Positions 1 to 9,079 are shown, counted from the first letter of the stretch. The stretch is 64,000 nucleotides of DNA from Mycolicibacterium brisbanense (GCF_001570425.1 NZ_BCSX01000021.1:248001-312000); one strand, 5' to 3'. Numbers and translations are program-made. Notes: generated by a model from the sequence alone, not told the origin.

Positions 1-1063
1 CGGGGATGAAGTTCACCGCGACGCGGTTGGACGCATGCCGTGGACCGCGAGCGCCGTTTCCGGCTTCGAGCAGGTGCACGGGATAGCGCTGGTGCTGCAA
101 CAGTTCCCGGATGCGGATGTCGACGTGGCGGCAGAATTCGCCGACGGTCCAATCCGGCGGGGTGTTCAGCACCAACGGCGCGACGCCCGCGAGCATCGCG
201 GGCAGCGTCTTGGACTCGGGGGTCACTCGCCGGCTGACGGGGAAGTCGAGGGCCACCTCAGAACTGTTGGTCGACCACGCGCGCACCAGAAGTGCGACGG
301 CCGCGGTCGTCACCGAGTAGCGGCGGATCCGCAGATTCTTGGAGAGCTGCTTGATATGGCCGACGACGGCCTGATCCACTTCCACGGATGCGGACGGCGT
401 GTATGCATCGTGCGCGCTGGCCGGGGTGGGGAGCCCGTAGTCGAGGCCGCCTTCCGCAGGCAGGTTGTTGCTCCAGTACGCCTCGTCGTCCAGGTACTCG
501 CTGGACGACGTATATGCCGTCTCACAGTCGACCAGGTCCTTCAGCGAACCAAAGTAGGCCGCGGGAATGGGCTCTCCCGCGACCAGTGCAGAATAAATGG
601 TGGCAATTCGGCGGCTGACCACCGCCATGCCCAGACCGTCGACCGATATATGGTGCCCGAGTCCGAATAAATAATATTCATCCGGCTGCGTGCGGAACAA
701 TGCGAATTTGACGAGCCGCCCCGTCAATGGCAAGGGCGTGTGCTGAATCGACGACGCAATTTCACGGACCTTTTGGACCGGATCGTCGGAATCCCGGACG
801 TCATAAAAAGGAAGGTCCAGGTCCGAATAATCGAGGGCCTTCTGGACCACCTGTCCGTCGACTTCGAAGAAGGCAGCCCTGGCAGGCTCTGCTTCGTCCA
901 TGGCTTGCCGGACCGCTCGCTCAAGAAGCTCACGGTCGACCGATCCGTCGATTCGTCCTAAAAGGCCGAGTTGCCACTCCGTACCCGCGAGGCCGCTTTC
1001 ATGTGAGAGCCAGATATCCAACTGACCGCGCGAAAGCGGCAATGCGCCGTCGTCTTGTTCCAT
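1..1063 (-). CDS. mps1: GPL non-ribosomal peptide synthetase Mps1, N-terminal condensation domain (partial)
   Basis: The frame is open from an ATG at 1063 to the window edge, giving about 354 residues of the N-terminus. It reads as an NRPS condensation domain, with the catalytic HHxxxDG motif present as HHISVDG at about residue 150. In GPL synthesis Mps1 and Mps2 assemble the D-Phe-D-alloThr-D-Ala-L-alaninol core, and the first condensation domain joins the fatty acyl starter to Phe. That a condensation domain stands first fits a lipo-initiating enzyme. The ATG follows a GGGGAAG-type ribosome site and lies 25 nt after the mbtH stop, so the two are probably one operon. The name rests on family plus context; the adenylation domains that would prove substrate order lie outside the window. 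Confidence 0.88.
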   Translation of the reverse strand, partial: MEQDDGALPLSRGQLDIWLSHESGLAGTEWQLGLLGRIDGSVDRELLERAVRQAMDEAEPARAAFFEVDGQVVQKALDYSDLDLPFYDVRDSDDPVQKVREIASSIQHTPLPLTGRLVKFALFRTQPDEYYLFGLGHHISVDGLGMAVVSRRIATIYSALVAGEPIPAAYFGSLKDLVDCETAYTSSSEYLDDEAYWSNNLPAEGGLDYGLPTPASAHDAYTPSASVEVDQAVVGHIKQLSKNLRIRRYSVTTAAVALLVRAWSTNSSEVALDFPVSRRVTPESKTLPAMLAGVAPLVLNTPPDWTVGEFCRHVDIRIRELLQHQRYPVHLLEAGNGARGPRHASNRVAVNFIP

Positions 1064-1088
1064 TATTCGACTTCCCCACCCAGGCGGT

Positions 1089-1319
1089 TCAGCGCTCAAG
1101 AGCCCCGCCCTGCGCCAACCTCTCGCGCAGGCTCTTCGGCCGAATATCGGTCCAGTTTTGCTCGATGTAGTCAAGGCATGCAGCGCGGTCCGCCTCGCCG
1201 AATACCACCCGCCACCCAGCCGGCACGTCGGCAAACGCCGGCCACAGGCTGTGCTGCTCCTCGTCGTTGATCAAGACGAAAAAGCTACCCTTGTCGTCAT
1301 CGAATGGATTGATGCTCAC
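1089..1319 (-). CDS. mbtH: MbtH-like NRPS accessory protein
   Basis: This 76-residue protein carries the MbtH signature: N-terminal NPFDD, then NxExQxSLWP ([10 protein letters not shown]), the GW residue pair and a C-terminal NWTDIRP. MbtH proteins bind NRPS adenylation domains and are needed for their folding or activity, so this one should serve Mps1/Mps2. The GTG at 1319 is chosen because GGAG stands about 5 nt before it and because the family starts just ahead of NPFDD; a longer reading upstream is not supported. It is the first gene of the leftward mbtH-mps1 operon. A duplicated -10 box lies 33-49 nt upstream. Confidence 0.93.
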   Translation of the reverse strand: MSINPFDDDKGSFFVLINDEEQHSLWPAFADVPAGWRVVFGEADRAACLDYIEQNWTDIRPKSLRERLAQGGALER

Positions 1320-2154
1320 GTTTCTCCATGGCTGCTTAGGCGGACATCGCAAACATATCGCAAACATACGGCGGGCCGCATCGCGGCGTCTGAGGTTTCC
1401 CCGAAGTGCCGACGTACACGACGCCCGCTAACGCCGGTTATGCGGGTCAGGAGATTAGCCACAGCCCGCTGAACAGCCGATTTAGCGAGGTCAGCGGTAT
1501 TCACGAGAGCGTCAGGCTATTGCGAGTTTTGCAAGATTGTGAATGCATTGTGAGCTTGGGGCCACCATAGCCCCCGCCATCCAGCAAATTTGCAATGCAA
1601 TGGCAATTCTGGCAAATGAACACCCGTGAGCTTTCAGAAGATGAATACAAAGACGATGCCTGACCGGGATCTCGCCGTGGTGGGCCGCGAAGGTAGCCAG
1701 CATGGCAGCCGTGGTGCAGTTTTCCATGTTCCTGGTCCGCGCTGAGTGTGCGCTGTCATTGCGAGTATTGCTTGCTCATGCACAGAACTTCGTGCGCACG
1801 GCGGCTCAGATTCGGGACGTCCGCAGATCGCCACCGCCAGAACGGATCTAGCAACATCAGGCGGTGCGGTGATGGGATCGCGAAAACAGCGCATGCCACT
1901 GCACGTCGCCGAGAAAGTCCCAGGAAATCGCGGTTGCGCGACCACAGCACGGACGCGATGCGCTTGGCACCCCGCCACTTTCGCCGATGTGGCGCATGTC
2001 ACGCATGGCAAGCACAGGGCGGTCGGCCGCGCCACCGCCCCGCGATGGGTTGCAGGCTTACGGCTGCGCGGCAGCCCGTAACGGAACGGCGTACGCGCAG
2101 GTCAACAACGGACGCCACCGCGTGAGATCCGTGACGCCGTGCGCGCGGATACAG
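1320..2154. other. Long intergenic stretch, no convincing gene
   Basis: The open frames here lack GC3 bias, recognisable motifs and ribosome sites. The 1500-1640 part is poorer in GC than the genes and contains a perfect 10-bp palindrome GCAAATTTGC at 1584-1593 flanked by further GCAA/TTGC words. This is the upstream control region of the mbtH-mps1 operon. Confidence 0.5.
1346..1368 (-). promoter_or_regulatory. Tandem 11-bp repeat carrying two -10 boxes upstream of mbtH
   Basis: Two exact copies of an 11-bp unit stand head to tail (1346-1356 and 1357-1367). On the minus strand each yields a TATGTT hexamer (1363-1368 and 1352-1357) that fits the mycobacterial TANNNT -10 consensus. Either would start transcription a short way ahead of the mbtH GTG. 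No experimental start site is known to me. Confidence 0.45.
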
Positions 2155-2400
2155 CTACTCGTCGACCTCTTCGGCGCGAGCGTGCGACCCTTCGATGGGA
2201 GACGAGCCGGCAGGCATCACCATCAGGAACACCGGGATACGCATCGTGACACCACCGGCGATCGGCATCCGCAGCGCGAACGACACAACCTCCAGTTCGA
2301 GCCGCCGGCCACGCTGGGTCTCCATCTCGAACCGTCCGGGCAGACGCTTGGGTTCGGCAAGCCAACCCAGGCCACGTTCGATCGACTCGACCAGGTTCAT
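2155..2400 (-). CDS. Small conserved-looking protein, 81 residues, probably leaderless
   Basis: I do not recognise this protein. The reading is supported by strong G/C preference at third codon positions through its whole length, which is absent in the surrounding frames. The ATG at 2400 is preceded on its strand by TATAGT (2408-2413) and a 7-nt spacer, so transcription would begin at the ATG itself; there is no Shine-Dalgarno. It starts MNLVESIERG, is basic in its first half, has a hydrophobic stretch near residues 45-60 and an acidic tail (AEEVDE). It sits alone between the GPL synthetase operon and a divergent glycosyltransferase. A longer version reaching 2490 is less likely because codon bias disappears upstream. 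Confidence 0.5.
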   Translation of the reverse strand: MNLVESIERGLGWLAEPKRLPGRFEMETQRGRRLELEVVSFALRMPIAGGVTMRIPVFLMVMPAGSSPIEGSHARAEEVDE

Positions 2401-2782
2401 GCGCCCGACTATACCTGCGCGAACAGCACAGAAAGGAGGTAAGCCGATACCCGATACCGCTGCCGCAGCACTACATCTATTGACCTCCAAGGCATCTCAC
2501 ACAGCGCCGCACGGAAATATCCGGCTTGTCCGCTCGGACATTCTGGTCAGCGTGAATTCGCGACGGCATGAACAATCGCACAACGGACGCGGCGACATTT
2601 CCCCGTCAATATCGCTGAGTACCATTTCTGCCTTCGCGTAAGCTGCTCTCTCAGATCGCCCACGACCACGATGTCGGCAGGGTCTCAGAACCCGAAGAGC
2701 CTTGCGGCAGTTCGAGAGCCAGCAATAATGGCCGTACCACTGCCGCCTCGACGCGCACCACAACCGAAAGGCTGGGACCCGC
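2401..2782. other. Intergenic region ahead of the glycosyltransferase gene
   Basis: No gene is supported. A perfect Shine-Dalgarno-like AAAGGAGGT lies at about 2433-2441 on the plus strand but has no suitable start codon with coding bias after it. A TAAGCT hexamer near 2639 could be a -10 box for the gene at 2783. Confidence 0.35.
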
Positions 2783-4036
2783 ATGAAGTTCGTGCTGGCA
2801 TGCTATGGAACTCGCGGCGACGTCGAACCCTCGGTCAGCGTCGGATGCGAATTGCAGCGCAGAGGTCACGACGTCCAATTGGCCGTACCCCCTGACCTCG
2901 TCGGCTTCGCCGAGGGCGCGGGCCTCTCGACGTCCGCGTACGGCCCTCCGCTGCAGGCCTTTCTACGCGAAGAGTTCCTGCGCAACTTCTGGTCTGAGCT
3001 GATGAGTCATCCCGCGCGTTCGCTGAAAGAGCTCTGGCAACCGATAGCGCAGTACTGGGGCGAGACGAGCGACACCCTCATGTCACTGGCCGACGGAGCC
3101 GATCTTCTGTCGACCGGCCTCAACTACGAGCAACCTGCCGCCAATGTCGCTGAGTTCTACAACATTCCGCTGGTCATGTTGCACCACTTCCCGATGCGCC
3201 CCAATGGACGGCTGGTCCCGATGCTGCCCGCGCCGGTCGTTCGCTCGGCAGGCACGTTGACCGAATGGCTGATGTGGCGCTCCACCAAGGACGTCGAGAA
3301 CGCACAGCGACGAGAATTGGGTTTGCCGAAAGCGACTCGCCCGTCACCGCGCCGGATCGCCGACCAGGGCTACTTGGAGATCCAGGCCTACGACGCGGTC
3401 AGCGTGCCGGGATTGGCAGCGGAGTGGAGGAGATTCAACGGCCGACGGCCGTTTGTCGGAGCGTTGACCATGGGCTTGTCGACCGACAGCGATGATGAGG
3501 TGGCCTCGTGGATCAATGCCGGTACACCGCCGATCTGTTTTGCCACCGGCAGCATTCCCGTCGAATCACCCTCGGAGACCCTGGAAATGATCAGCGCGGC
3601 GTGCGCGGAGTTGGGCGAACGTGCGTTGGTGTGTGCCGGAGGCACCGACTTCAGCCACGTGGCCATCCCCGATCACGTGAAGGTGATCGGCGTCGCGAAC
3701 TACGCGACGGTTTTCCCCGCGTGCCGCGCAGTGGTGCATCACGGCGGTTCGGGCACCACAGCGGCGAGCCTGCGCGCCGGTGTCCCGACGCTCATACTCT
3801 GGAGCTCAGCGGATCAGCCTTACTGGGGCAATCAACTCGGGCGGTTGAAAGTCGGTACGGCCCGCCGTATTTCGAAAACCACTCGCGATTCACTGACGTC
3901 GGATCTGCGGCGAATCCTGGCACCGGAGTATCGTCTCCGAGCTCGCGAACTCGCCAAACAAATGACGCCGCCGGCTGCCAGCATCGCCAAAACGGCGGAC
4001 CTGTTCGAGAGCAAGGTGCGCGCGACAGCGCATTGA
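2783..4036 (+). CDS. GPL-type glycosyltransferase (GT1/GT28 fold, Gtf family)
   Basis: This 417-aa protein has the two-Rossmann layout of mycobacterial GPL glycosyltransferases. The N-terminal half begins MKFVLACYGTRGDVEPSV, the sugar-acceptor domain with the GTRGD loop. The C-terminal half carries the nucleotide-sugar site HHGGSGTTAASLRAGVPT at about residues 314-331. Such enzymes add 6-deoxytalose to alloThr, rhamnose to alaninol, or further sugars. Its acceptor cannot be told from sequence here. It is clearly paralogous to the gene at 10237-11505, sharing long identical blocks. It stands alone on the plus strand, divergent from the small gene at 2155, which resembles the separate placement of an extra transferase (gtf3-like) in GPL clusters; that assignment is inference. 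Confidence 0.9.
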   Translation: MKFVLACYGTRGDVEPSVSVGCELQRRGHDVQLAVPPDLVGFAEGAGLSTSAYGPPLQAFLREEFLRNFWSELMSHPARSLKELWQPIAQYWGETSDTLMSLADGADLLSTGLNYEQPAANVAEFYNIPLVMLHHFPMRPNGRLVPMLPAPVVRSAGTLTEWLMWRSTKDVENAQRRELGLPKATRPSPRRIADQGYLEIQAYDAVSVPGLAAEWRRFNGRRPFVGALTMGLSTDSDDEVASWINAGTPPICFATGSIPVESPSETLEMISAACAELGERALVCAGGTDFSHVAIPDHVKVIGVANYATVFPACRAVVHHGGSGTTAASLRAGVPTLILWSSADQPYWGNQLGRLKVGTARRISKTTRDSLTSDLRRILAPEYRLRARELAKQMTPPAASIAKTADLFESKVRATAH

Positions 4037-4230
4037 TACCTGCTTGCAGGAGTCGTTGCTCTGCCGTCGAATCACCGTGGTTTTCCCAGCTTTTGACCGG
4101 CGCTTGTCATGGCGAATCGCTTAGCGGCAGCATGCCGCGATGTCGTCATTCGAGTCTCTGCACACCGCCGCGATATTGAAATGCCATTCACGAAACCGGT
4201 TTACGACACCGGAGAGGGTCTAGGCTCACG

Positions 4231-5508
4231 ATGTCGACCACAATCGGCGAGCACAGCGTGCGAGACAGGGGGCCAACTTTGACCGACCACAAATGCCGGA
4301 TATGCGGTGGCGAGCTGCACGAGGTTTTCGATCTCGGCCGCCAACCCGTCTCGAATGCCTTCGCCAAACCCGAAGACGCCGACAAAGTACCGTTTTTCCG
4401 CCTGGCAGTCGGCGCTTGCACGTCGTGCACCATGGTCCAACAGCTCGACACCGTGCCGCCTTACGAGATGTACCGAGCCGACTATCCGTACCGCGCATCC
4501 GGCTCGCTGCTGATCCGCAGGCACTTCGAAGACGTCGCCCGCCACATCATCGAAACGTGCCCCGGCGGCCGGGACGGCTTCGTCGTCGAGATCGGGAGCA
4601 ATGACGGCGTCATGCTGAAGACCCTGAGCGCAGCCGGGATGCGGCACCTCGGGGTAGACCCGGCTGCCAGCGCGGGTGAGGTCGCCCGGTCCCATGGAGT
4701 CAACGTGCGCACCGACTTCTTCAACGCCGAGACGGCCTCCGACATCTTCGCCGAGCACGGTCATGCCAACCTGATCTTCTCGGCCAACACCTTCAGCCAT
4801 ATCTCCTACCTCGACTCGATATTCGAGGGCGTCGGCACTCTGCTCGCTCCTGACGGCCTGTTCGTATTCGAGGATCGCTCGCTGGCAGACATCCTGAGAC
4901 ACAACTACTTCGACCAGATCTACGACGAGCACATCTATCTGTTCTCGGTGAGCTCCGTGCAGGCCATGGCGGCCCATTTCGGTTTCGAGTTGGTCGATGC
5001 CGAACACCTGCCTCTTCACGGCGGTTCGATCCGTTATACCGTCGCACGCCGAGGCGCCCTCGAGCCCAGCCCCGCCGTCGAGAAATTCGTCGCGCAGGAG
5101 AAGGCCGACGGGCTTGCCGAGAAAGAAGAAGCCGCCTTCGTCCGGTTCTCCAGCGACGTCGACCGGATCAAGACCGACCTTGTCGCGCTGCTGCACGACA
5201 TCCGTTCCCAAGGCCGACGCGTTGTCGGTTACGGCGCGACGTCCAGAAGCGCCACAGTGCTGAACTACTGCGGTATCGGGCCTGACCTGCTGCCGCTCGT
5301 CTGCGATTCGACGCCGGAGAAGCAGGGCCGGGTCACACCGGGGACGAAGATCCCGGTGTGCCCGCCTGATTCCTTCACCGACCCCTACCCCGACTACGCG
5401 TTGCTGTTCGCGTGGAACCATGCCGAAGAGATCATGGCCAAGGAACGGCGATTCCAGGAGAACGGCGGCCGGTGGATCCTCTACGTGCCCGAGGTTCACA
5501 CCGTCTGA
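4231..5508 (+). CDS. NDP-sugar C-methyltransferase of TylCIII/NovU/TcaB9 type
   Basis: This 425-aa protein has the three-part layout of sugar C-methyltransferases. An N-terminal zinc module has CxxC pairs at residues 22/25 and about 62/65. A SAM-binding Rossmann core contains VVEIGSNDG, and the C-terminal domain has GYGATSRSATVLNYCG. The catalytic YDEH (231-234) and LHGGSIRY motifs known in TcaB9-type enzymes are intact. These enzymes methylate a carbon of a 4-keto NDP-6-deoxyhexose. An alternative TTG start at 4279 has a better ribosome site (AGGGGG, 7 nt away) and would begin just before the zinc module, so the first 16 residues are doubtful. The stop directly abuts that of the convergent gene. 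Confidence 0.85.
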   Translation: MSTTIGEHSVRDRGPTLTDHKCRICGGELHEVFDLGRQPVSNAFAKPEDADKVPFFRLAVGACTSCTMVQQLDTVPPYEMYRADYPYRASGSLLIRRHFEDVARHIIETCPGGRDGFVVEIGSNDGVMLKTLSAAGMRHLGVDPAASAGEVARSHGVNVRTDFFNAETASDIFAEHGHANLIFSANTFSHISYLDSIFEGVGTLLAPDGLFVFEDRSLADILRHNYFDQIYDEHIYLFSVSSVQAMAAHFGFELVDAEHLPLHGGSIRYTVARRGALEPSPAVEKFVAQEKADGLAEKEEAAFVRFSSDVDRIKTDLVALLHDIRSQGRRVVGYGATSRSATVLNYCGIGPDLLPLVCDSTPEKQGRVTPGTKIPVCPPDSFTDPYPDYALLFAWNHAEEIMAKERRFQENGGRWILYVPEVHTV

Positions 5509-6366
5509 TCAGCGGGCAGGCTTGATGAGCAGACCCTGCCCGGTGGGCAGGGTGCAGATCGGCACACCCAGTTCCACGGACAGCTCGTCCATGGCGTCCC
5601 GCTGCTCCTCGCGGCCCCGGTTCGCGTAGTCGTCCAGCAGGACGTAGGCCCCCGGCGACAGCTTGGGCCAGAAGTGCCGCAGTGCGGCGACTTCCGGTGG
5701 TGCACAGTTCATGTCGATGTGCAGGTAAGCGACCTTGTCGGTGTCGACCTCATCGAGGGTCTCGGGGACCGCTCCGACGATGATGCGGTGGTTCTTCCAT
5801 TCCGCGAAGTTGGCCCGCACGCTGTCCACCGAGTCGACGTACAGACCGTCGCGCAGATGGGCCTGGCTTGTCTCAAGCGCACCTGACTCACGTTCGCCTG
5901 CGGTGACGAAGCGGGGATCGAGTCCGGTGAACGTGTCGAGCAGGTAGAACGTCTTGCCCAGCCGATCCCAGTCCAGGTACTCCATGATCGCACTACTCAA
6001 AAACCCGTAGCTGACGCCGCATTCGACGAAGTCGCCCTCGAGCCGGCTCGCGTTGGCCGCCGCCCAGAGACCGACATGTACGCGCCAATGCCACTGATAC
6101 CAGTCCTGGTCCTCACCGAGCGCGCGGGCGCCACGCGCATAGGCCCGCCGGAAGGCCGGGTCATCCATGAACCCATGGGTGTTGAAGGTGATCAGCGCGT
6201 CATTGGAATAGACGTCGGGCAGGAGCTTTCGCGCGAGCCAATATTCGGCGCGCACCCAGCGCATCGTCAGGCGGGCCTTGGTCGACAATCCGGTTGCCAC
6301 GGCGGCGACCATAACATAGGCGAACGACCCGATGCCGTTCAATCCGACGGGCTTGCCGCAGCACAA
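5509..6366 (-). CDS. TylF-like SAM O-methyltransferase
   Basis: This 285-aa protein has the macrocin-O-methyltransferase (TylF/Methyltransf_24) pattern: a SAM loop DFVECGVSYG, then FYLLDTF, and later the metal/acid region HIDMNCAPPEVAALR followed by PGAYVLLDDYA. In GPL clusters such enzymes (rmt group) O-methylate the 6-deoxyhexoses. The start is uncertain; the catalytic domain begins near residue 100 and several in-frame ATG/GTG codons precede it. It lies downstream of the acetyltransferase, separated by about 150 nt, and shares a zero-gap convergent end with the C-methyltransferase. Confidence 0.8.
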   Translation of the reverse strand: MCCGKPVGLNGIGSFAYVMVAAVATGLSTKARLTMRWVRAEYWLARKLLPDVYSNDALITFNTHGFMDDPAFRRAYARGARALGEDQDWYQWHWRVHVGLWAAANASRLEGDFVECGVSYGFLSSAIMEYLDWDRLGKTFYLLDTFTGLDPRFVTAGERESGALETSQAHLRDGLYVDSVDSVRANFAEWKNHRIIVGAVPETLDEVDTDKVAYLHIDMNCAPPEVAALRHFWPKLSPGAYVLLDDYANRGREEQRDAMDELSVELGVPICTLPTGQGLLIKPAR

Positions 6367-6520
6367 CTTTCGGCGACACGACGGCCCGGTACCGGTCGCC
6401 GCGAAGCGGTCGGCACTGCCCGGCGAACTCGACGTCAGGCGGCAGAACAGGTTAATGCCGGCGCATCAAACCCGTATCGGCGATATGCGCCGATGTCCGC
6501 TACGGCGCATCTTGGCAAAT

Positions 6521-7621
6521 TTATTGACTGCCAGTGACGTTCACGTCGCCGGCGCGACTCGGTTCCGGTGCACGCATCTGGGCCTTCCGCTTGAAACGGG
6601 CCTTCAACGCCATCGCGCGCTTCTCCACCACGAACCAGCTCATCGCCGCGAACGGTAGCGTCACCACCGTCGAAACCACAAAGAACAGAATCGGACTCAG
6701 GAAGATGAGGCCGAAGGTGGCGAGCAACTGCTGCACCGGGAACGCGTAGATATAGACGCCATAGGACAGGTCCGTACGCAATGTCATCCGCTTGTTGCGG
6801 ATGAGTGCACCCGAGACGATGACGGCATAGGCCAATGGCAGCCCCGCAACCACGCGGTAATCGGGCAACAGCCCAGCGGCGAACACGATGACCACGCACA
6901 CCGCGACGATCGACCAGCGGGCAGGGATCACGTCCCGCCAGTGATACATGAGGGCACCGGCCGCGAACATGATCCCAGTCCGCATGATCAACTGGGGAAT
7001 GGTCCACACCCCGGGATAGGTCAGCGGCGGGAACAGCATCGCACCTGCCGTGGCGAGCACGAGAAATACGGGCGAGATCCATTTCTTACTGGCAAGTCCC
7101 AGCACGCCGAGCAGCGCGACGATGAGGTAGCACGCGACCTCCCAGATGAGCGACCACAAGGATGCGTTCCATCCCGCCGCCGCATCGGGGATTCCGTGCG
7201 GCGTCTCGCCGATCACGCGCTGAAGAGGAATGAGACCGATGTTCTTGACGATGTATTCGATCGGCGCGGACGACGTGAGCAGCTTGGAGACCGACCCGCC
7301 CTGGGCCGCCACCGCGATGGGGGCGATGACGAACGCCGTCACCGCCAGGCAGACATAGAAGCCGGGGAGAATGCGAAGCGCCCGAGCCACGAGATATTCG
7401 CGAATGTTCGGGTTGGTCAGCCAGCTCCGCGTGATGAGGAAACCTGAGATCGCGAAGAAGCCGTCGACCCCCACCGAGAAGAGGACTTGCAGTATCGCCT
7501 CGGGTGGCATGCGCCCCGTCACCGGGAAGGAATGCCACAGGATGACCTCGGCGGCCAAGGCCAACCGGAATGCGTTCAACGCATTGTTCCGCGGATCGAA
7601 TACCTGAGCTAGCTTCATCAT
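6521..7621 (-). CDS. Acyltransferase-3 family sugar O-acetyltransferase (Atf-like)
   Basis: This protein of about 366 aa has roughly ten membrane segments typical of acyltransferase family 3. The conserved start region contains N-A-L-N-A-F-R and the catalytic His in ILWHSFP, followed by GVDGFFAISGFLI. In GPL synthesis Atf proteins acetylate hydroxyls of the alloThr-linked 6-deoxytalose. The ATG pair at 7621/7618 is chosen because AGGCGGGG precedes it and homologues start just ahead of the NAFR segment; the frame continues upstream but without membrane or family features. A basic C-terminal tail (KARFKRKAQMR) follows the last helix. Confidence 0.87.
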   Translation of the reverse strand: MMKLAQVFDPRNNALNAFRLALAAEVILWHSFPVTGRMPPEAILQVLFSVGVDGFFAISGFLITRSWLTNPNIREYLVARALRILPGFYVCLAVTAFVIAPIAVAAQGGSVSKLLTSSAPIEYIVKNIGLIPLQRVIGETPHGIPDAAAGWNASLWSLIWEVACYLIVALLGVLGLASKKWISPVFLVLATAGAMLFPPLTYPGVWTIPQLIMRTGIMFAAGALMYHWRDVIPARWSIVAVCVVIVFAAGLLPDYRVVAGLPLAYAVIVSGALIRNKRMTLRTDLSYGVYIYAFPVQQLLATFGLIFLSPILFFVVSTVVTLPFAAMSWFVVEKRAMALKARFKRKAQMRAPEPSRAGDVNVTGSQ

Positions 7622-7957
7622 CCCCGCCTGTCGTCCCCACCTGACGCTGCGTCGCAATCGTATGTTGCTTCGGCAAGGACCGTTGGCGTTTGGGCCGCAC
7701 CGAACGGGTCCGAATTCTAGCCTCACCGAGCGCATTTCGCGGATTCCGGGTTTCCGGCATCACTCGTTCGGATGTGAAACCGCGCTTCACACATCGCATT
7801 TGGCGACGAATATCGCAAAGCAGCTGCGCATTCCGTCCGCGATGTTCAACTGCGAATAGCGTGCGCCCGCGTCAGCCTGGCAAAAGCAGGCTGGCGCAGG
7901 GCACGCAACGAAAACGGCGGTGTCGAAACCCGTTTGGCGCGCAGCTTGACGCTGACG
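7622..7957. other. Intergenic region between acetyltransferase and epimerase genes
   Basis: No gene is supported. It holds one hairpin (separate entry) and is likely to contain the promoter of the acetyltransferase gene. Confidence 0.4.
7869..7897 (-). terminator. Hairpin downstream of the epimerase gene
   Basis: An 11-bp stem with one G-T pair (7869-7879 with 7887-7897) and a 7-nt loop lies about 60 nt after the epimerase stop. There is no strong U-run, as is common in mycobacteria, so it is a candidate terminator only. Confidence 0.45.
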
Positions 7958-9079
7958 TCAGCGCGCGCGTTCCACCCCGACGCGATCCAGATACTCGGCG
8001 TGATCTTCTGCTCCCGCCTCGGTTTGTGTACCTATCCACTCGAGCAGCGAGCGCAGCCCATCGTCCAGCGTCCATTTCGGGCGCCATTGCAGGTCGCTCA
8101 GCGTGGGTTCGATGTCACAACTGGCTGCCCGTACGTCGCCGTCCCGGAATTTTCCGACGACCACCGGCTCCGGCGCGCCGAAGACGGCAGCGATCTTCTT
8201 CGCCAACTCATGGATGGTGATGCCGTGGCCCGATCCGATGTCCAAGCAGCGCGACTGCACGGCCGGATTGACCACGGATGTGAACAGCGCGTCGATGACA
8301 TCGTCGATGTAGACGAGGTCACGGACGATGCGCCCGTCTTCGTAGACTTCTGACGCGCGCAGCTGCCTGGACAGCCGCGCGAAGAACGGCACCACTCCGG
8401 TATAGGGATTAGTCAACGACTGACCGGGCCCGTAGGCGTTCTGCAGGCGCAGAATGCTCACACCTGTGTCGTGCGCCGAAGTCCACGCGGTCAGCAGATT
8501 CTCCTGGGCGAGCTTTGTCGCGCCGTAGACGTTGGTCGGGCGCGTCTCCGTCACCCCGGCACGGCTCGGAAGCGGCACGGCGGGCTCACCCGTCGGCCCT
8601 TGGGGGTCCCAGATGCCCGCCTGCAACTGCGCGTGGCTGCGCGGGCGCGGGTAGAAGATCTCGTCGCCGGACTGCCAGGCCCCCTCGCCGTACACGGCCC
8701 GTGACGAAGCCACCACGATCTGCTCGGGTACGAGACCCGCACGACTCAGCGCATCGAGCAGCTGGGTGGTCCCCACGACGTTGACCAGTCCGTGGCGGGT
8801 TGCCTGCGACAGCGACTGCGCCGTGCCGGTTTCCGCAGCCAAATGGATGACCTGGGAAGGCCGGCACAGCCGCAGGACGGCATCCCAGTCCGGGGCGTGG
8901 GTCACATCGCCGGTGAAGAACCGCACCGACGGGTGCAGGTCGAGCGCCTTACCGTCGCCGTGTACTTGAGCGAGCAGGACATCCATGACGGCTACGTCGT
9001 AGCCGGCCTCAACGAGCCGGCGCGACAGCGCGGTACCGATGAATCCCGCTCCGCCGCTGATCAGTACGGATTTAGACAT
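7958..9079 (-). CDS. NAD-dependent nucleotide-sugar epimerase/dehydratase (GepiA-like)
   Basis: This 373-aa extended SDR has the N-terminal NAD loop GGAGFIG (residues 8-14) and the active-site YGATK. A typical sugar-nucleotide C-terminal region follows, with RDLVYIDDVIDA and a DIGSGHG segment. Enzymes of this type interconvert or reduce dTDP-6-deoxyhexoses. In GPL clusters one is proposed to supply the 6-deoxytalose precursor from the rhamnose pathway. The ATG at 9079 is preferred to an earlier one at 9106 because GGAAGG stands 9 nt before it and the NAD loop then lies at the usual distance. No rmlB, rmlC or rmlD is in the window, so it must draw on genes elsewhere. Exact reaction unknown. 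Confidence 0.8.
   Translation of the reverse strand: MSKSVLISGGAGFIGTALSRRLVEAGYDVAVMDVLLAQVHGDGKALDLHPSVRFFTGDVTHAPDWDAVLRLCRPSQVIHLAAETGTAQSLSQATRHGLVNVVGTTQLLDALSRAGLVPEQIVVASSRAVYGEGAWQSGDEIFYPRPRSHAQLQAGIWDPQGPTGEPAVPLPSRAGVTETRPTNVYGATKLAQENLLTAWTSAHDTGVSILRLQNAYGPGQSLTNPYTGVVPFFARLSRQLRASEVYEDGRIVRDLVYIDDVIDALFTSVVNPAVQSRCLDIGSGHGITIHELAKKIAAVFGAPEPVVVGKFRDGDVRAASCDIEPTLSDLQWRPKWTLDDGLRSLLEWIGTQTEAGAEDHAEYLDRVGVERAR

Noticed and set aside
1634..2035. Open frame in the long intergenic region near mbtH
   Set aside because: Cys/Arg/Pro-rich composition, no GC3 bias and no start signal.
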